Source: an uncultured Eubacteriales bacterium (lineage in GTDB: Bacteria > Bacillota > Clostridia > Oscillospirales > Acutalibacteraceae). From it: a stretch of DNA of 50,652 nt. Of the stretch, positions 14,660-24,600 are shown in pieces. Location of the stretch: the NCBI GenBank assembly GCA_934445015.1, contig CAKSDJ010000007.1:1-50652 (forward strand). Reading direction: 5' to 3'. The notes under the pieces are model-generated. The model was not told the origin of the DNA, did not search any database, and saw nothing but the letters and a program-made list of their open reading frames with translations. A program made the translations under genes and the position numbers. The stretch's first letter is position 1. Every line of letters starts with the position of its first letter.

Positions 14660-16453
14660 TTACTTAATTAGTCCGCTTTCTTTAAGCAGCAGTTCTATAT
14701 CGGTGCCTTTAACCTTTTTAAGTGCTATTTTTAATATCTCTTTTTCGGCAAATGAGAGCGGTGCTTCACTTATAGGCTTTTTGTCAATTGCATAATAGCA
14801 GGCACGCAACAACTCGCGCACATCATATTTACTGCCCCATACTTCAGGCACGCCGCGGTCAATATCAAGCAAAGTATAAACCGATTCCATACCGGTACGC
14901 ATAGAGTATTCGGTAGTGAATATTGTATCTCGCGGAGTTTCGGCAAATTGTCCTATAAACGCAAAGTTAACCGCGCCGTCCGGCACAACTTTAGGACGGT
15001 CGGACTCCTTACGGGGTTGGAAAAACGCATTGATATAAGGCATAAAACAGGTTGTTGTATTGCACGACTCGCGCGCCAATGTTTCTATGCGGTCCTCCGG
15101 CACACCTATATGATACAGCCACTCGCGGCATATCTCTTCACCGGTGCAGTCACGCATTGCTTTTTTAACATAATTGCCCTCTTTATTTGTATTAAGCGAA
15201 TACAACCACACAAGCACGGTGTTTTTATCCTGAGATTTAAACTGTGGCTGACGGTTAATAGTCCATGACAGATACCAGTTATCGGTGCTGTCTTTTACGG
15301 TAACTATACCTCCGGTTGTAACTTTGCCCGAACGCGGGTCGCGTTTGCATATATTCATAATATGTCGGATAACTTCATCATTTGAAGTTGCGACCGTTGC
15401 GCTCATCCAGTTGGTAGCGTCAATATTGTTGCAAAAAGCGTCGGGATTACCGAACTCGCCGTGTTTTGCCTGTGCGGCAATTGCCTTCCACATATCCCAT
15501 GACTCGCCGTAACCGTCTTTTATACCAGACAAATCCGGCGCATGTGTCTGATCGCCGTAGCATGAAGTATCGGTACAGCAACCGTTGGTAATGAAAACAA
15601 GATCATCCTCAATAAGATCTATTGTTTGTTCTTTGCCGTCTTTAACATAAACAATCTGTTTTGCTGTCTGTTTGCCGCCGTCGGTTTCAATAATTACATT
15701 TTTTACGTCCATACCGTATTCAATGCGCACGCCGTGGGCTTCAAGATATTTTACAAGCGGCAAAATCATACTTTCATACTGATTATACTTTGTGAAACGC
15801 AAAGCGCTGAAATCGGGCAAACCGTCAATATGATGTACGTAACGGCAAAGATAACGTTTCATCTCTAAAGCGCTTGACCAACGCTGAAAAGCAAACATAG
15901 TCTGCCAATAAAGCCAGAAGTTTGTGTTCCAAAAAGAATCGGGCAGCACATCTGAAATCTTTTTGCCCTCCAAATCCTTTTCGGGTGTTAAAAACAACTT
16001 TGACAGTGCCATTGCCGAATCTTTGTCAAGTTTGAACTGTTTATCGGTGTGGGCGTCCTCGCCGCGATTTACCGTAGCACGGCAAAGTGAATAGTTAGGG
16101 TCGTGTTTATTTAGCCAATAATATTCATCCAACACAGAAACATTCGGCGTTTCAACCGACGGCACATCGCGGAAAGTATCCCACATAACTTCGAAATGGT
16201 TATCCATTTCGCGTCCGCCGCGCATAAAGAAACCCTTTGTAACGTCCTTGCGGCCGTCGCAGCTGCCGCCTGCAAGTTCAAGTTTTTCAAGCAAATGAAT
16301 GTGCTCGCCCTTCATTTGTCCGTCGCGCACAAGATAAAAAGCTGCCGTAAGTCCGGCAAGACCGGTACCTATAATATAGGCGGATTTTTTATCAACGTCC
16401 TTTGGTTTTTCGGGGTGGGCAAAAGATTCATAAGTTCCTGCTGAATAATACAT
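14660..16453 (-). CDS. ohyA: Oleate hydratase (myosin-cross-reactive antigen family)
   Basis: An FAD-dependent enzyme that adds water to the cis-9 double bond of unsaturated fatty acids such as oleate or linoleate; it is common in gut bacteria and often detoxifies fatty acids. Visible are the N-terminal dinucleotide motif (AYIIGTGLAGLTAAFYL), the family segments LELAGGSCDG and FFMRGGREMDNHFE, the YESMILPLVKYLEAHGV region and the C-terminal TEYSMRTGMESVYTLL. The 597-residue length is usual. ATG 16453 follows AGGAGG. A TetR-type repressor gene lies directly upstream in the same direction, and an 11-base inverted repeat brackets the promoter and ribosome site, so fatty-acid-responsive control is plausible. 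Confidence 0.95.
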   Translation of the reverse strand: MYYSAGTYESFAHPEKPKDVDKKSAYIIGTGLAGLTAAFYLVRDGQMKGEHIHLLEKLELAGGSCDGRKDVTKGFFMRGGREMDNHFEVMWDTFRDVPSVETPNVSVLDEYYWLNKHDPNYSLCRATVNRGEDAHTDKQFKLDKDSAMALSKLFLTPEKDLEGKKISDVLPDSFWNTNFWLYWQTMFAFQRWSSALEMKRYLCRYVHHIDGLPDFSALRFTKYNQYESMILPLVKYLEAHGVRIEYGMDVKNVIIETDGGKQTAKQIVYVKDGKEQTIDLIEDDLVFITNGCCTDTSCYGDQTHAPDLSGIKDGYGESWDMWKAIAAQAKHGEFGNPDAFCNNIDATNWMSATVATSNDEVIRHIMNICKRDPRSGKVTTGGIVTVKDSTDNWYLSWTINRQPQFKSQDKNTVLVWLYSLNTNKEGNYVKKAMRDCTGEEICREWLYHIGVPEDRIETLARESCNTTTCFMPYINAFFQPRKESDRPKVVPDGAVNFAFIGQFAETPRDTIFTTEYSMRTGMESVYTLLDIDRGVPEVWGSKYDVRELLRACYYAIDKKPISEAPLSFAEKEILKIALKKVKGTDIELLLKESGLIK

Positions 16454-16514
16454 ACTGAAAACCTCCTGTGTTTTGTTTATGTTTTCAGTATACCCTGTTT
16501 TACCCGCTTTACAA
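16452..16514 (-). promoter_or_regulatory. ohyA promoter with an 11-base inverted repeat (candidate operator)
   Basis: On the minus strand TTGTAA (16509-16514), 16 bases, TATACT (16487-16492). The repeat ATACTGAAAAC (16452-16462) and GTTTTCAGTAT (16481-16491) is perfect, with arms overlapping the start codon and the -10 box and the AGGAGG site between them. Because one arm lies in the -10 box it cannot be wholly transcribed, so a DNA-binding site is more likely than an RNA hairpin. Confidence 0.55.
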
Positions 16515-16526
16515 TAAACAGAAAAG

Positions 16527-16554
16527 CCCCCGTGATAAGACTTTTATCACGGGG
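16527..16554 (-). terminator. Hairpin after the tetR gene
   Basis: CCCCGTGATAA and TTATCACGGGG form an 11-bp perfect stem. On the minus strand a short T-run (CTTTTCTG) follows, so termination before ohyA may be partial. Confidence 0.6.
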
Positions 16555-16599
16555 TTTAAAAATGTAAAAAATTTTATCAAATTCAAACAAATGATAAAA

Positions 16600-17154
16600 T
16601 CACAGTTTAAATCTTGCAAGAGCAACAGACACAGAACCCTTTATTACCTTTGCAAGCCGTTCAACAATATTATGCGGATCTTCACGCATACCGTCTTTTA
16701 TCCAATCAAGCATCAAACCGATAAATACATATGAATATACCTGTGCTATAAACTCTTTATCTTCATCTCTGACGGTTATATCGACCGACTCTTCGTTAAT
16801 TACGTCAAGCAACAGCCTGTCAACAAGCGGCTGTAAATATTTTTCAACCTGTTCGCGATGAACGCAACGGTAAACGTTTAAAATAAAAGGTTTGTTTTCA
16901 TTTACCGCTTCAAAAATCTGCAGAAATCCCTGTTGCCATGTGTCGTATGTCTTTTTTTCATCAAGCGCCCGCTTTGCGTCCTCAAGACATACCCACTCGA
17001 CAAGATCGTAGATATCCTTAAAGTGATAATAAAAGGTCATACGGTTAATACCGCAATCGTCGGCTATATCACTCACGGTAATTTTTGTCAAAGGCTTTTT
17101 AAGCAAAAGATTTTTAAGTGATTGTTCCAAAGCGCGTTTTGTCACCTGTGACAT
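16600..17154 (-). CDS. TetR/AcrR-family transcriptional regulator
   Basis: An N-terminal TetR helix-turn-helix is clear (LLLKKPLTKITVSDIADDCGINRMTFYYHFKDIYDLVEW, residues about 16-54), followed by a helical ligand domain of the DhaS/TetR_C type, total 184 residues. The ligand is unknown. Its place just upstream of the oleate hydratase gene, in the same direction, suggests it senses fatty acids or membrane stress and controls ohyA, though the intergenic hairpin points to separate transcripts. A strong promoter precedes it (17199-17227), whose -10 box lies in the palindrome GTATAATTATAC, a possible self-repression site. Confidence 0.88.
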   Translation of the reverse strand: MSQVTKRALEQSLKNLLLKKPLTKITVSDIADDCGINRMTFYYHFKDIYDLVEWVCLEDAKRALDEKKTYDTWQQGFLQIFEAVNENKPFILNVYRCVHREQVEKYLQPLVDRLLLDVINEESVDITVRDEDKEFIAQVYSYVFIGLMLDWIKDGMREDPHNIVERLAKVIKGSVSVALARFKL

Positions 17155-17198
17155 AAAACCTCTCCTTTTAAATTTTTTAATATCGCTAACGTAGTATA

Positions 17199-17227
17199 AT
17201 TATACCAAATTTTGATGCAAATGTAAA
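17199..17227 (-). promoter_or_regulatory. Promoter of the tetR gene with palindromic -10 region
   Basis: On the minus strand TTTACA (17222-17227), 17 bases, TATAAT (17199-17204). The -10 box is part of the 12-base palindrome GTATAATTATAC. Confidence 0.65.
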
Positions 17228-17287
17228 AGGTTCTGTTAAAAAAATTTGCATTGTAAAACCTAAAAAGTACAGATACAAAACAAAAAT

Positions 17288-17315
17288 CGCCGCGAACTTT
17301 AATAAGTCCGCGGCG
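17288..17315 (-). terminator. Terminator of the tRNA operon
   Basis: CGCCGCG and CGCGGCG form a GC-rich stem (extended by G-U and A-U pairs), followed on the minus strand by ATTTTTGTTTT. Confidence 0.8.
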
Positions 17316-17319
17316 GCAC

Positions 17320-17394
17320 TGGCAGGGGTAGAAGGACTCGAACCCTCACAAACGGTTTTGGAGACCGGTGTGCTACCATTGACACCATACCCCT
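17320..17394 (-). tRNA. trnW: tRNA-Trp (anticodon CCA)
   Basis: The cloverleaf reads on the minus strand with a 7-bp acceptor stem (AGGGGTA with TACCCCT), a D-arm GTGT/GCAC-like stem, anticodon loop CTCCAAA giving CCA, a T-arm GAGGG-TTCGAGT-CCTTC, discriminator G and an encoded CCA end (17320-17322). The lowest anticodon-stem pair is a C-U mismatch. It lies 15 bases after the CAU tRNA and shares its promoter. Confidence 0.95.
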
Positions 17395-17409
17395 AAAAAA
17401 ACAAAAAAA

Positions 17410-17486
17410 TGGTGGACCAGCAGGGACTCGAACCCCGGACCAACCGGTTATGAGCCGGTTGCTCTAACCAACTGAGCTACTGGTCC
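17410..17486 (-). tRNA. tRNA with anticodon CAU (elongator Met or Ile2)
   Basis: The minus strand folds into a 77-base tRNA with acceptor GGACCAG/CTGGTCC, anticodon loop CTCATAA, T-loop TTCGAGT, discriminator A and encoded CCA. CAU can be elongator Met or, after lysidine modification, Ile2. The GGACC acceptor start and the A at position 38 resemble Bacillus Ile2, while many clostridial annotations call this type Met; sequence reading alone does not settle it. It is not initiator tRNA, since the three G-C pairs typical of that anticodon stem are absent. Confidence 0.9.
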
Positions 17487-17521
17487 ACGTATTGCGTGTC
17501 AAACTACCGACAGCAAATGTT

Positions 17522-17550
17522 ATTATACAGTTTTTTTTTATCTTTGTCAA
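17522..17550 (-). promoter_or_regulatory. Consensus promoter of the tRNA operon
   Basis: On the minus strand TTGACA (17545-17550), 17 bases, TATAAT (17522-17527): a perfect sigma-A promoter with an A-rich spacer, 35 bases before the first tRNA. Confidence 0.9.
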
Positions 17551-17580
17551 TAAAAACTTTTTAATATTTTTATAATACTC

Positions 17581-17607
17581 AAAAGCCGCCCTATACAGGC
17601 GGCTTTT
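17581..17607 (-). terminator. Terminator after the addBA-ybaK unit
   Basis: AAAAGCCGCC and GGCGGCTTTT form a perfect 10-bp stem with a 7-base loop; on the minus strand the stem ends in a T-run. Confidence 0.85.
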
Positions 17608-17616
17608 GCATTTGAC

Positions 17617-18177
17617 TTATTCATCATATAACGGCAGTGTAACTACGGTTTTGTCGTGATTTGCAGCACTGATAAGTCTGTCAAAAACATCCGACGTTTT
17701 GATTTTAAGACTTGTTGTATTAACGCACGGATGGCAGCCTATATACTCAGAATTCAAAACATCGCGGTCTACAAGCAGATTTACCGCGTTATCCTTATCG
17801 TTTATAAGTCCCAAAACACTTACCGAGCCCGGCTTTGTATCAAGAAAGCGCTCCATATATTCGGCGTCGGCAAAAGATAGGCGCGACGAGTTGATTTGTG
17901 CCGACAGATCCTTTGTTTTAAAGGGTTTATTGCCGGGCATCATCAGCATATAAAACTGTGTTTTTTGGCGGTTGCACAAAAAAAGATTTTTGCATATAGT
18001 ACATTTGAGCGCTTTGTCTATCGCGGCGCAAGCCTCCATAGTATCAGCAGGCATATCGCGATGGTCTATATGATAATACTCAATGTCTGCGCTGTCCAAA
18101 AAATCGTAACAACGTACTTCTTTTTTCAAGCGACCCGAAAGGTCATCGGGTCTGCCTTTTTTTAATTCTGAAATCAT
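17617..18177 (-). CDS. YbaK/ProX-type aminoacyl-tRNA deacylase
   Basis: A free-standing editing-domain protein that hydrolyses mischarged tRNA-Pro (for example Ala- or Cys-tRNA-Pro). It matches the YbaK/EbsC fold of the ProX group: YYHIDHRDMPADTMEACAAIDKALKCTICKNLFLCNR, KTQFYMLMMPGNKPFKTKDLSAQI, LDTKPGSVSVLGLINDKDNAVNLLVDRDVL and the conserved end IGCHPCVNTTSLKIKTSDV. I start at ATG 18177, about 6 bases after AGGTG; a GTG three codons earlier is itself part of that site. The start lies 12 bases after the addA stop, so it belongs to the addBA transcript. Confidence 0.88.
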   Translation of the reverse strand: MISELKKGRPDDLSGRLKKEVRCYDFLDSADIEYYHIDHRDMPADTMEACAAIDKALKCTICKNLFLCNRQKTQFYMLMMPGNKPFKTKDLSAQINSSRLSFADAEYMERFLDTKPGSVSVLGLINDKDNAVNLLVDRDVLNSEYIGCHPCVNTTSLKIKTSDVFDRLISAANHDKTVVTLPLYDE

Positions 18178-18189
18178 AAACTTCACCTG

Positions 18190-21100
18190 TTAAAATGAGA
18201 TAATTTTATCAAGACAAAATGAGTAGATTATTTTTTCTTTTACGGGTTTTGCAAATATTTTTTCTGCCGCTTTTGCATATATTTCAAGCTGCTCACCGTA
18301 GCAGTTAACCAAATCACTCATATTATCTACCCTGTCGGTCTTAAAGTCAAGCACAACTATACCGTCGGGTTCTTCAAAACACAAATCCACCGCACCCTGA
18401 ACTATAATATTTGCATCCGCAAGGTTTTTGTCGATTGCAGGGTCGACCGAACTTGCCGGTATTTCGGTCAAAAAGCGCATCTCACGGCGCACATTGCCCG
18501 ATTTAAGAATTCGGTGGTATATGTCGCTTTCAAAAAAGCGTTCAATAGCACCTATATCCGCCGAATCGGCCTCGGCTTTTGATATGAATTTCCACTCGCA
18601 AAGGCGTTCTGTTTCGGCCTTTACATCAACCTTTGCGTCAAAATTTATAAACTGCATAATATGATGCATTGCAGTTCCGTGCCGAGCGCCTGAAAGTTTG
18701 TCTCCCAACATAAAATCCGGTCTTTGACTAAAGGCAAAACGCTCGCTTTCGGCTCCGTTTACAAGCGCTGAAACCGATGATTTTGCCTGCAATACCATCA
18801 GCTTTTCATAAGGATATACGTATTGCATATTGGATCTGATTTTATCGGCCGTAACATAATCGCATTCGGGCTCTTTTTCGGCGGCTTTTGATAATACTGT
18901 TTCAGAAGTACCGCCTTTTAAAACGGTTATTTTAAGGTCGCTGTCACTTTTGATATGCGGTGCTTTGACATCGGCGTAATTTAAAAGCACTTTGCCCTGT
19001 GGGTGCAGCAATGCACAAGCTAAAATCCAATCGCCCATACTGCGTGCGCCCTCTAAAAACTCACGGCTTATATACGGCTCGGCATCAGACAGCGCAGACG
19101 ATATTTTTTCGAGTTTGCTTTCAAGATTTTTTTCGGAGCACACTATACAAAGCCTATCCTGAGCGCGGGTAAGCGCAACATATAAAAGGCGCAGTTTTTC
19201 CTCTACCGTTTTTGTTTTAGCAACACCTGACATAACCGAATGACCAAGCATTTTAACCTGAGCACCGAGTACTTCATCATAATAATTAAATGCAATACCT
19301 GCCCTTTCTGAAAACAGTACACTGCTTATAGAGTCGGCGTTGTTTATTTGTGATGACAGATTTGCGACTATACAAACCGGAAACTGCAGACCCTTGGAGT
19401 TGTGCATAGACATTATCTTTACGGCGTTATCGCCCGTTGCAGAAACATTTTTAAAACTGTTTTCGGGCAGGGAATTCATATATTTTATAAATCCGTAAAT
19501 GCCGCCGTTGCTTCTTGCGGCGTAACCCTCGGCATATTTTATAAGCGCAAACAGATTCGAACGGCGCACTTTTCCCCCCGCGAGTGCGGTCACACTGTTT
19601 AAAATATCGGTCGAATGTATAATTCTTGAAATAAGTCTGTCAACCGGCAACACCGCTGCTTCAAGTCTGAGCGATACCAGTTTTTGCAAAAAGTCTGAAG
19701 TTTTTTTATCGCCTGTTTTGCTGTAAGACACAACCGCGGAGTACAATTGACCCACCTTTTGCTCTGCCCTTATCACAGCCAATTCTTCGGCGGTAAAACC
19801 GAACACGGGTGACAGCATTACCGCAAGCAGTTCAACATCGCATTTTGGATTGTCTATGACCTGCAAAAGCGACATAACGGTTGAAATTTCATAGCTTTCC
19901 AAAAACGAGTTTCCGCCGAGCATAACGGGTATACCGTATCCTGCAAATGTCTGCGAAATTACTTCGGCCTTGTCTTTCATTTTATCAAGCAATATGGCAA
20001 AGTCAGAAAATTTTGCGCGTCTTAGGGCTTCGCCGTCGCTTATTACCTCGCCTTCATTCATCACCGAGAGTATGTATTCGGCAATTTTTTCGGCTTCGGT
20101 TTCAAGCAGACTTTTTTCGGCATCACCGTCATACTTGTCAATTACAAGCAGTTCCGCCTGAGGGGCGTCGCTTTCAGGAAAAGTTCCTCCTGCATTAAGA
20201 TACTCCTCATCATTGTAAATTATATTTCCGCACTGACCTGCCATAAGCTGTGAAAAGAGAAAGTTGACTGAGTCACAAACTCCCTTTCGGCTTCTGAAAT
20301 TATCAGAAAGAATTATCTTTTTAGGCTCGTCCGCAAGGGCGGCGTTTATAGGTTTATATGTATTTTTTTTGTTTAAAAAATTTTGCGGATTAGAACCGCG
20401 GAAACCGTAAATACTCTGCTTTACGTCGCCTACAACAAACAGCCGTTTTTCTCGGTTTGAAAGCACATAAAACAGCATATTCTGTAAGTCGTTTACATCC
20501 TGAAACTCATCTACCAAAACCTCATCGTAGCGGTCGCAAAGATCTTTGGCATCATCGCGTATTATTATGCTGCCGTTTTCATATTTGCAAAGCAAATTCA
20601 ATGCCAACTGCTCGGTATTGTAAAATGTGAAAGTGTTATCATCACAAAAAGCCGCAAAAAGCTGATCGCTGTATTTTTTGAGCATCTCTGCAAAAAGATT
20701 TACCGCGCCGTAATTCTGCAATATCAGTTTTTGCATATCGGATTTATCAACACAAAAAATCTCACAGAGTTTTTTTATACAACCTGCCAATGACGTTTTT
20801 TTGTCTTTAAAAATAGCGGTATATATATCATCTTTTGCGCCTGTCGGAACATTTTTAAGCGCTATGCCGCCAAGTGTAAAATATAAATCATACCAGCGGT
20901 TCGAGTCAACTGCCCTGCCGATCTCTTTAACAGTTTCGGATATATCGTTTGCATAAGCAACAAATTTTTCGCTGTTTTTTTCGGTATGTGGCGCAACATC
21001 AAGCATTTTTTCGGCACAGTTTTGCATCTGAACCGCATACTTGTGCGCCGACTCAAACGCCATATCATACCACGGATTGCCTGCATCAAACGGTACGGCA

Positions 21101-21693
21101 TAAGGAGTCAGCAGTCCGTTTATAAACTCTTCGGGAAAAGGCAGTTGCTGACTGTAAAGGTATACGCGCTCTAAAAGTTCGGTAAGATTTTTTTCATCAT
21201 ACTCGCAACCCGTAAGTTCGGTCAGTTTTTTAAAATCATCTGACGGTGTGTCCAAATACTCTGAGACCACATTTTTCATCACACGGTTACAAATATTTAC
21301 CTGTTGCGAAGCATCGCATATTTTAAAATCGGGCTCTACGCCGCATTTTTCAAAATTTTCACGCACAAGTTTAATGCAAAAAGAGTCAATCGTGCATATA
21401 TCGGCAGATGAAATAAGGTGTTTTTGCCTGAGCAGTGAAACATCGTCGGGATTTTTTTGTATTTCTTCATAAAGCCGTTTTTCAATTCTTTCACGCATTT
21501 CTGCCGCAGCGGCATTGGTAAACGTAACTATGAGCAGTCTGTCGGCGCTTACACTTGAATTTTTATCAAGCAATTTGTTTATTACACGCTCTACTAAAAC
21601 GGCGGTTTTTCCCGAACCGGCTGCAGCCGAAACAAGCACATTGCCGGTTGCTTCAATTGCTTTTTGCTGAGTTGCTGTGGGCTTAAATGCCAT
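18190..21693 (-). CDS. addA: ATP-dependent helicase/nuclease subunit A
   Basis: The UvrD-type helicase and nuclease subunit of AddAB, which resects double-strand breaks for RecA loading. Visible are the Q-motif and Walker A (VSAAAGSGKTAVLVERV), motif Ia (LLIVTFTNAAAAEMRERI), Walker B (EVLVDEFQDVND), GDVKQSIYGFRGS, the motif IV-VI region (MSMHNSKGLQFPVCIVAN, RLLYVALTRAQDRLCIV) and the C-terminal RecB-like nuclease motif (GAVDLCFEEPDGIVVLDFKT). At 1167 residues it is near the usual 1200. Its start overlaps the addB stop by 11 bases, giving coupled translation of the heterodimer. Confidence 0.97.
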   Translation of the reverse strand: MAFKPTATQQKAIEATGNVLVSAAAGSGKTAVLVERVINKLLDKNSSVSADRLLIVTFTNAAAAEMRERIEKRLYEEIQKNPDDVSLLRQKHLISSADICTIDSFCIKLVRENFEKCGVEPDFKICDASQQVNICNRVMKNVVSEYLDTPSDDFKKLTELTGCEYDEKNLTELLERVYLYSQQLPFPEEFINGLLTPYAVPFDAGNPWYDMAFESAHKYAVQMQNCAEKMLDVAPHTEKNSEKFVAYANDISETVKEIGRAVDSNRWYDLYFTLGGIALKNVPTGAKDDIYTAIFKDKKTSLAGCIKKLCEIFCVDKSDMQKLILQNYGAVNLFAEMLKKYSDQLFAAFCDDNTFTFYNTEQLALNLLCKYENGSIIIRDDAKDLCDRYDEVLVDEFQDVNDLQNMLFYVLSNREKRLFVVGDVKQSIYGFRGSNPQNFLNKKNTYKPINAALADEPKKIILSDNFRSRKGVCDSVNFLFSQLMAGQCGNIIYNDEEYLNAGGTFPESDAPQAELLVIDKYDGDAEKSLLETEAEKIAEYILSVMNEGEVISDGEALRRAKFSDFAILLDKMKDKAEVISQTFAGYGIPVMLGGNSFLESYEISTVMSLLQVIDNPKCDVELLAVMLSPVFGFTAEELAVIRAEQKVGQLYSAVVSYSKTGDKKTSDFLQKLVSLRLEAAVLPVDRLISRIIHSTDILNSVTALAGGKVRRSNLFALIKYAEGYAARSNGGIYGFIKYMNSLPENSFKNVSATGDNAVKIMSMHNSKGLQFPVCIVANLSSQINNADSISSVLFSERAGIAFNYYDEVLGAQVKMLGHSVMSGVAKTKTVEEKLRLLYVALTRAQDRLCIVCSEKNLESKLEKISSALSDAEPYISREFLEGARSMGDWILACALLHPQGKVLLNYADVKAPHIKSDSDLKITVLKGGTSETVLSKAAEKEPECDYVTADKIRSNMQYVYPYEKLMVLQAKSSVSALVNGAESERFAFSQRPDFMLGDKLSGARHGTAMHHIMQFINFDAKVDVKAETERLCEWKFISKAEADSADIGAIERFFESDIYHRILKSGNVRREMRFLTEIPASSVDPAIDKNLADANIIVQGAVDLCFEEPDGIVVLDFKTDRVDNMSDLVNCYGEQLEIYAKAAEKIFAKPVKEKIIYSFCLDKIISF

Positions 21694-24600
21694 CTTTTTC
21701 GACCTGCCTTTCTATCGCTTCAAGTACCTCTCTGTTTGTAAGTTTAGGCACAGCCTGCCGCTTTTCGTTTTCAATACGGCAGACGCCCTGATATTCACAA
21801 TACTTGCACGCAGGACTGTCTAAACCGTCAATCGGATCGGCGGCAATATCTCCGCTGAATATCAGCCTGCCCGATGATTTTATTTTTGATTCGGTAAATG
21901 CGAATATCTTTTCAAAATCATCGGTATTTACATAACTGTCAGACGGCGCTTTTTCGGAAAATTTAGGTATGAATTCACCTTTGTTTTCCCTATCCATAGC
22001 GGTTACAACGTCCATATCGGCGGCAAGCAGGCCGTTCATACGGCGTTTTGAAGCAGTATTGTCTTTTGCGCGGCTTGCCGGCATATAAAATATGCCTGCC
22101 GGTTTTTTGCCGAATCGGCTGTTTTTGAGCACAGCATACAAATATATGAGCATTTGCATATTCTGACCGAAAAGTATATCGGGCAGTTTGAAATCGCGAT
22201 GACCGGTTTTATAGTCGATTATACGCACATACCCGTTCCAATTATCAATGCGGTCGATCACACCGGTAAGTTCTAAATCACCGTAATCCTCAACCGGAAT
22301 TTTAATCTCCGGCATATCGCCGCCTTTTCCTATTTTGAGTTCGCACTTGACCGGTGTAAAATCGGATTGCGAAAATTCAAGCGCAAGCCTGCCTACCACA
22401 TATTTCAAAGAGCGCTTAACGGTATAGACCAAGAATTTAAGGTGCGGAGTTTCAATATCCTTGTAGCCCGTTATCATATCAAGATACTGTGCCGTGTATT
22501 TTTCTACCAGATCCGATATTTGGGGTTCGGTCAGCAGTTTTAAATCCTTACCGTGATCTTCGACTGCCTTTTGCAACACATAGTGAACCATTGTGCCGCG
22601 CTGCATAGCATTAAACTCGGCAGGTTGAATGTGCTGAGCGCGCAAACCGTAACGGCAAAAATACATAAAACGGCACCGATTAAAAGTATCAAATTTTGAC
22701 GGTGACATTACGATTTTTTTACCGAAAAGTTTTTTTGCCGCACCGCTGCCTATCTTATATTTTGTGCGAGTCTGATTATTTATAACCGTATCTATCCTGT
22801 TGTTCATATCGCTTTTTTCAAGCGCTTTTATAAGGGTGAGTTTATCACTGCCGCGATTTGAAAGCGAACCGCACAACACCGAAAACGCATCTTCGGCGGT
22901 TTCCGGCAAAGAATTCAGGTTAAGGGCGGACGTGCTGTCCAAAGTGTTGCAATTAAACTTTTTTTGAATATCGTTTACAAAAGATGACGGACCTGCCGCG
23001 GTAATGCCGTCAAATGTATCGGTATAACTTATAAAAACACCGTGTGAAGCGCAGCATACGTTACTGTAAAGCAGACATTCTTCATCAATTGCGGACGAGA
23101 GTGTTTTATCTGAAATATCAATACCGAGCGCAATCATTTTTTCCCTTTCGGTGTTTGCAAACAGACCTGTATTCTGTTCAAATTTAGGAAACACACCCTG
23201 ATTTGCGCCTACAACAAAAGCGTATTTGGGTCTTGACGGTCTTATACGATCAGCCGCGCCGAACGTAACTTCATCGATCATTTGAGGTATTGTGCCTACG
23301 GTTTCATATTTTACGGCTGTGCAAAGCGCGTCGCAGTATTCTTTTTTTGAAATCTCGGCTTCGCCGAAACAAACCGCAAGACTGTTTAAAACACGCATAA
23401 GTATTTCCCAGGACTGGCGCATACTGTTTTGATATATTTTGCCGTCGGTTTTGTACTCGCCCGATAACGCGCCGAAATTTTTTGCGGCGTCACATTCTTC
23501 AAGCAGTTCAACCAATGCCCTTGACATATTTTTTGCCGTGCCGAAAAACTTTTCTCTTAAAACGCAAAGCGGCTCTATTGCCTTTTTGCGCAAAGCGTTA
23601 ACAGCGGCGATTTTTTTTACGGTTTCATCGCTTAATATCTCATCGGCAGAAAATCCGTCGGGATTCATAGTAAAATCGCGAAGCCAACCGTCACCGTCTA
23701 TATTCCAAAGATATGTATAATTTTCAATAGTAGTTATTTCATCAAAACTCAGCAGACCTATGCCCGACTTATAAAATCTTAAAATATTTTCGGTAGTAAG
23801 GTTTTTTGCCGCCTCGCTTGCCGCAATCACAGCCACGGCAGGCGGCATACTGCCAAGCGGAATACGCCTGTCAATAAAACAGCTTACGCTGTTTTTTTTG
23901 CAGGCTATTGCAAGAGCGTCCTCATAAGGTTCGGTATCGCGCGCAATAATTACAAAATCACTGTACCTCACGCTCTTTTCGCGCACAATGCGCCTGATAT
24001 TTCTCGCAACAATATCGGCTTCGCTGTAAATACTTTCGGCGTGGCAAAGCGTTATGTTTTCACACTTTTCGCTGTAATCGACGCGGTTGCCCGACATAAA
24101 CTCCTCTAATGCGTCAAGGTCGGAACTTGCGTAATTTTTTGTGTTCAGCACAAGGTCGTCTTTAATACCGACCGAGTGTGCACGCGCTATTGATGATATT
24201 CTGTTCTTAACCTTTTTAACATTTGAAAACAGACCGAAATCGCGGTTATCGTACGGGTTATCCGTAAGAGTTACCGTTACGGATTCAGCCTGAGAAATAA
24301 TGCGTTCAAGTATTTTATACTGCTGACCCGAAAAACCTTTAAATGAGTCGACAAACACTGTTTTACCGTCAAAATAGCGGTAGTTTTCCAAAACGTAATA
24401 AAGTTTTGTAAGTCTGTCGGATAAATCGATGAATTTTTCAGACAAAACGGCGTCATATTGCTCATAGATGAGAGCCGTATCAAATAATTTTGCTTTCAGT
24501 TGGCTGTCATCGCTCTTTTCGGCGGCAGAGCGCAGATCCTCAACCGATACAAAATTCAACTTGAATTCACCTATGGCGTCTGCCATAACCGCCGCAAAAG

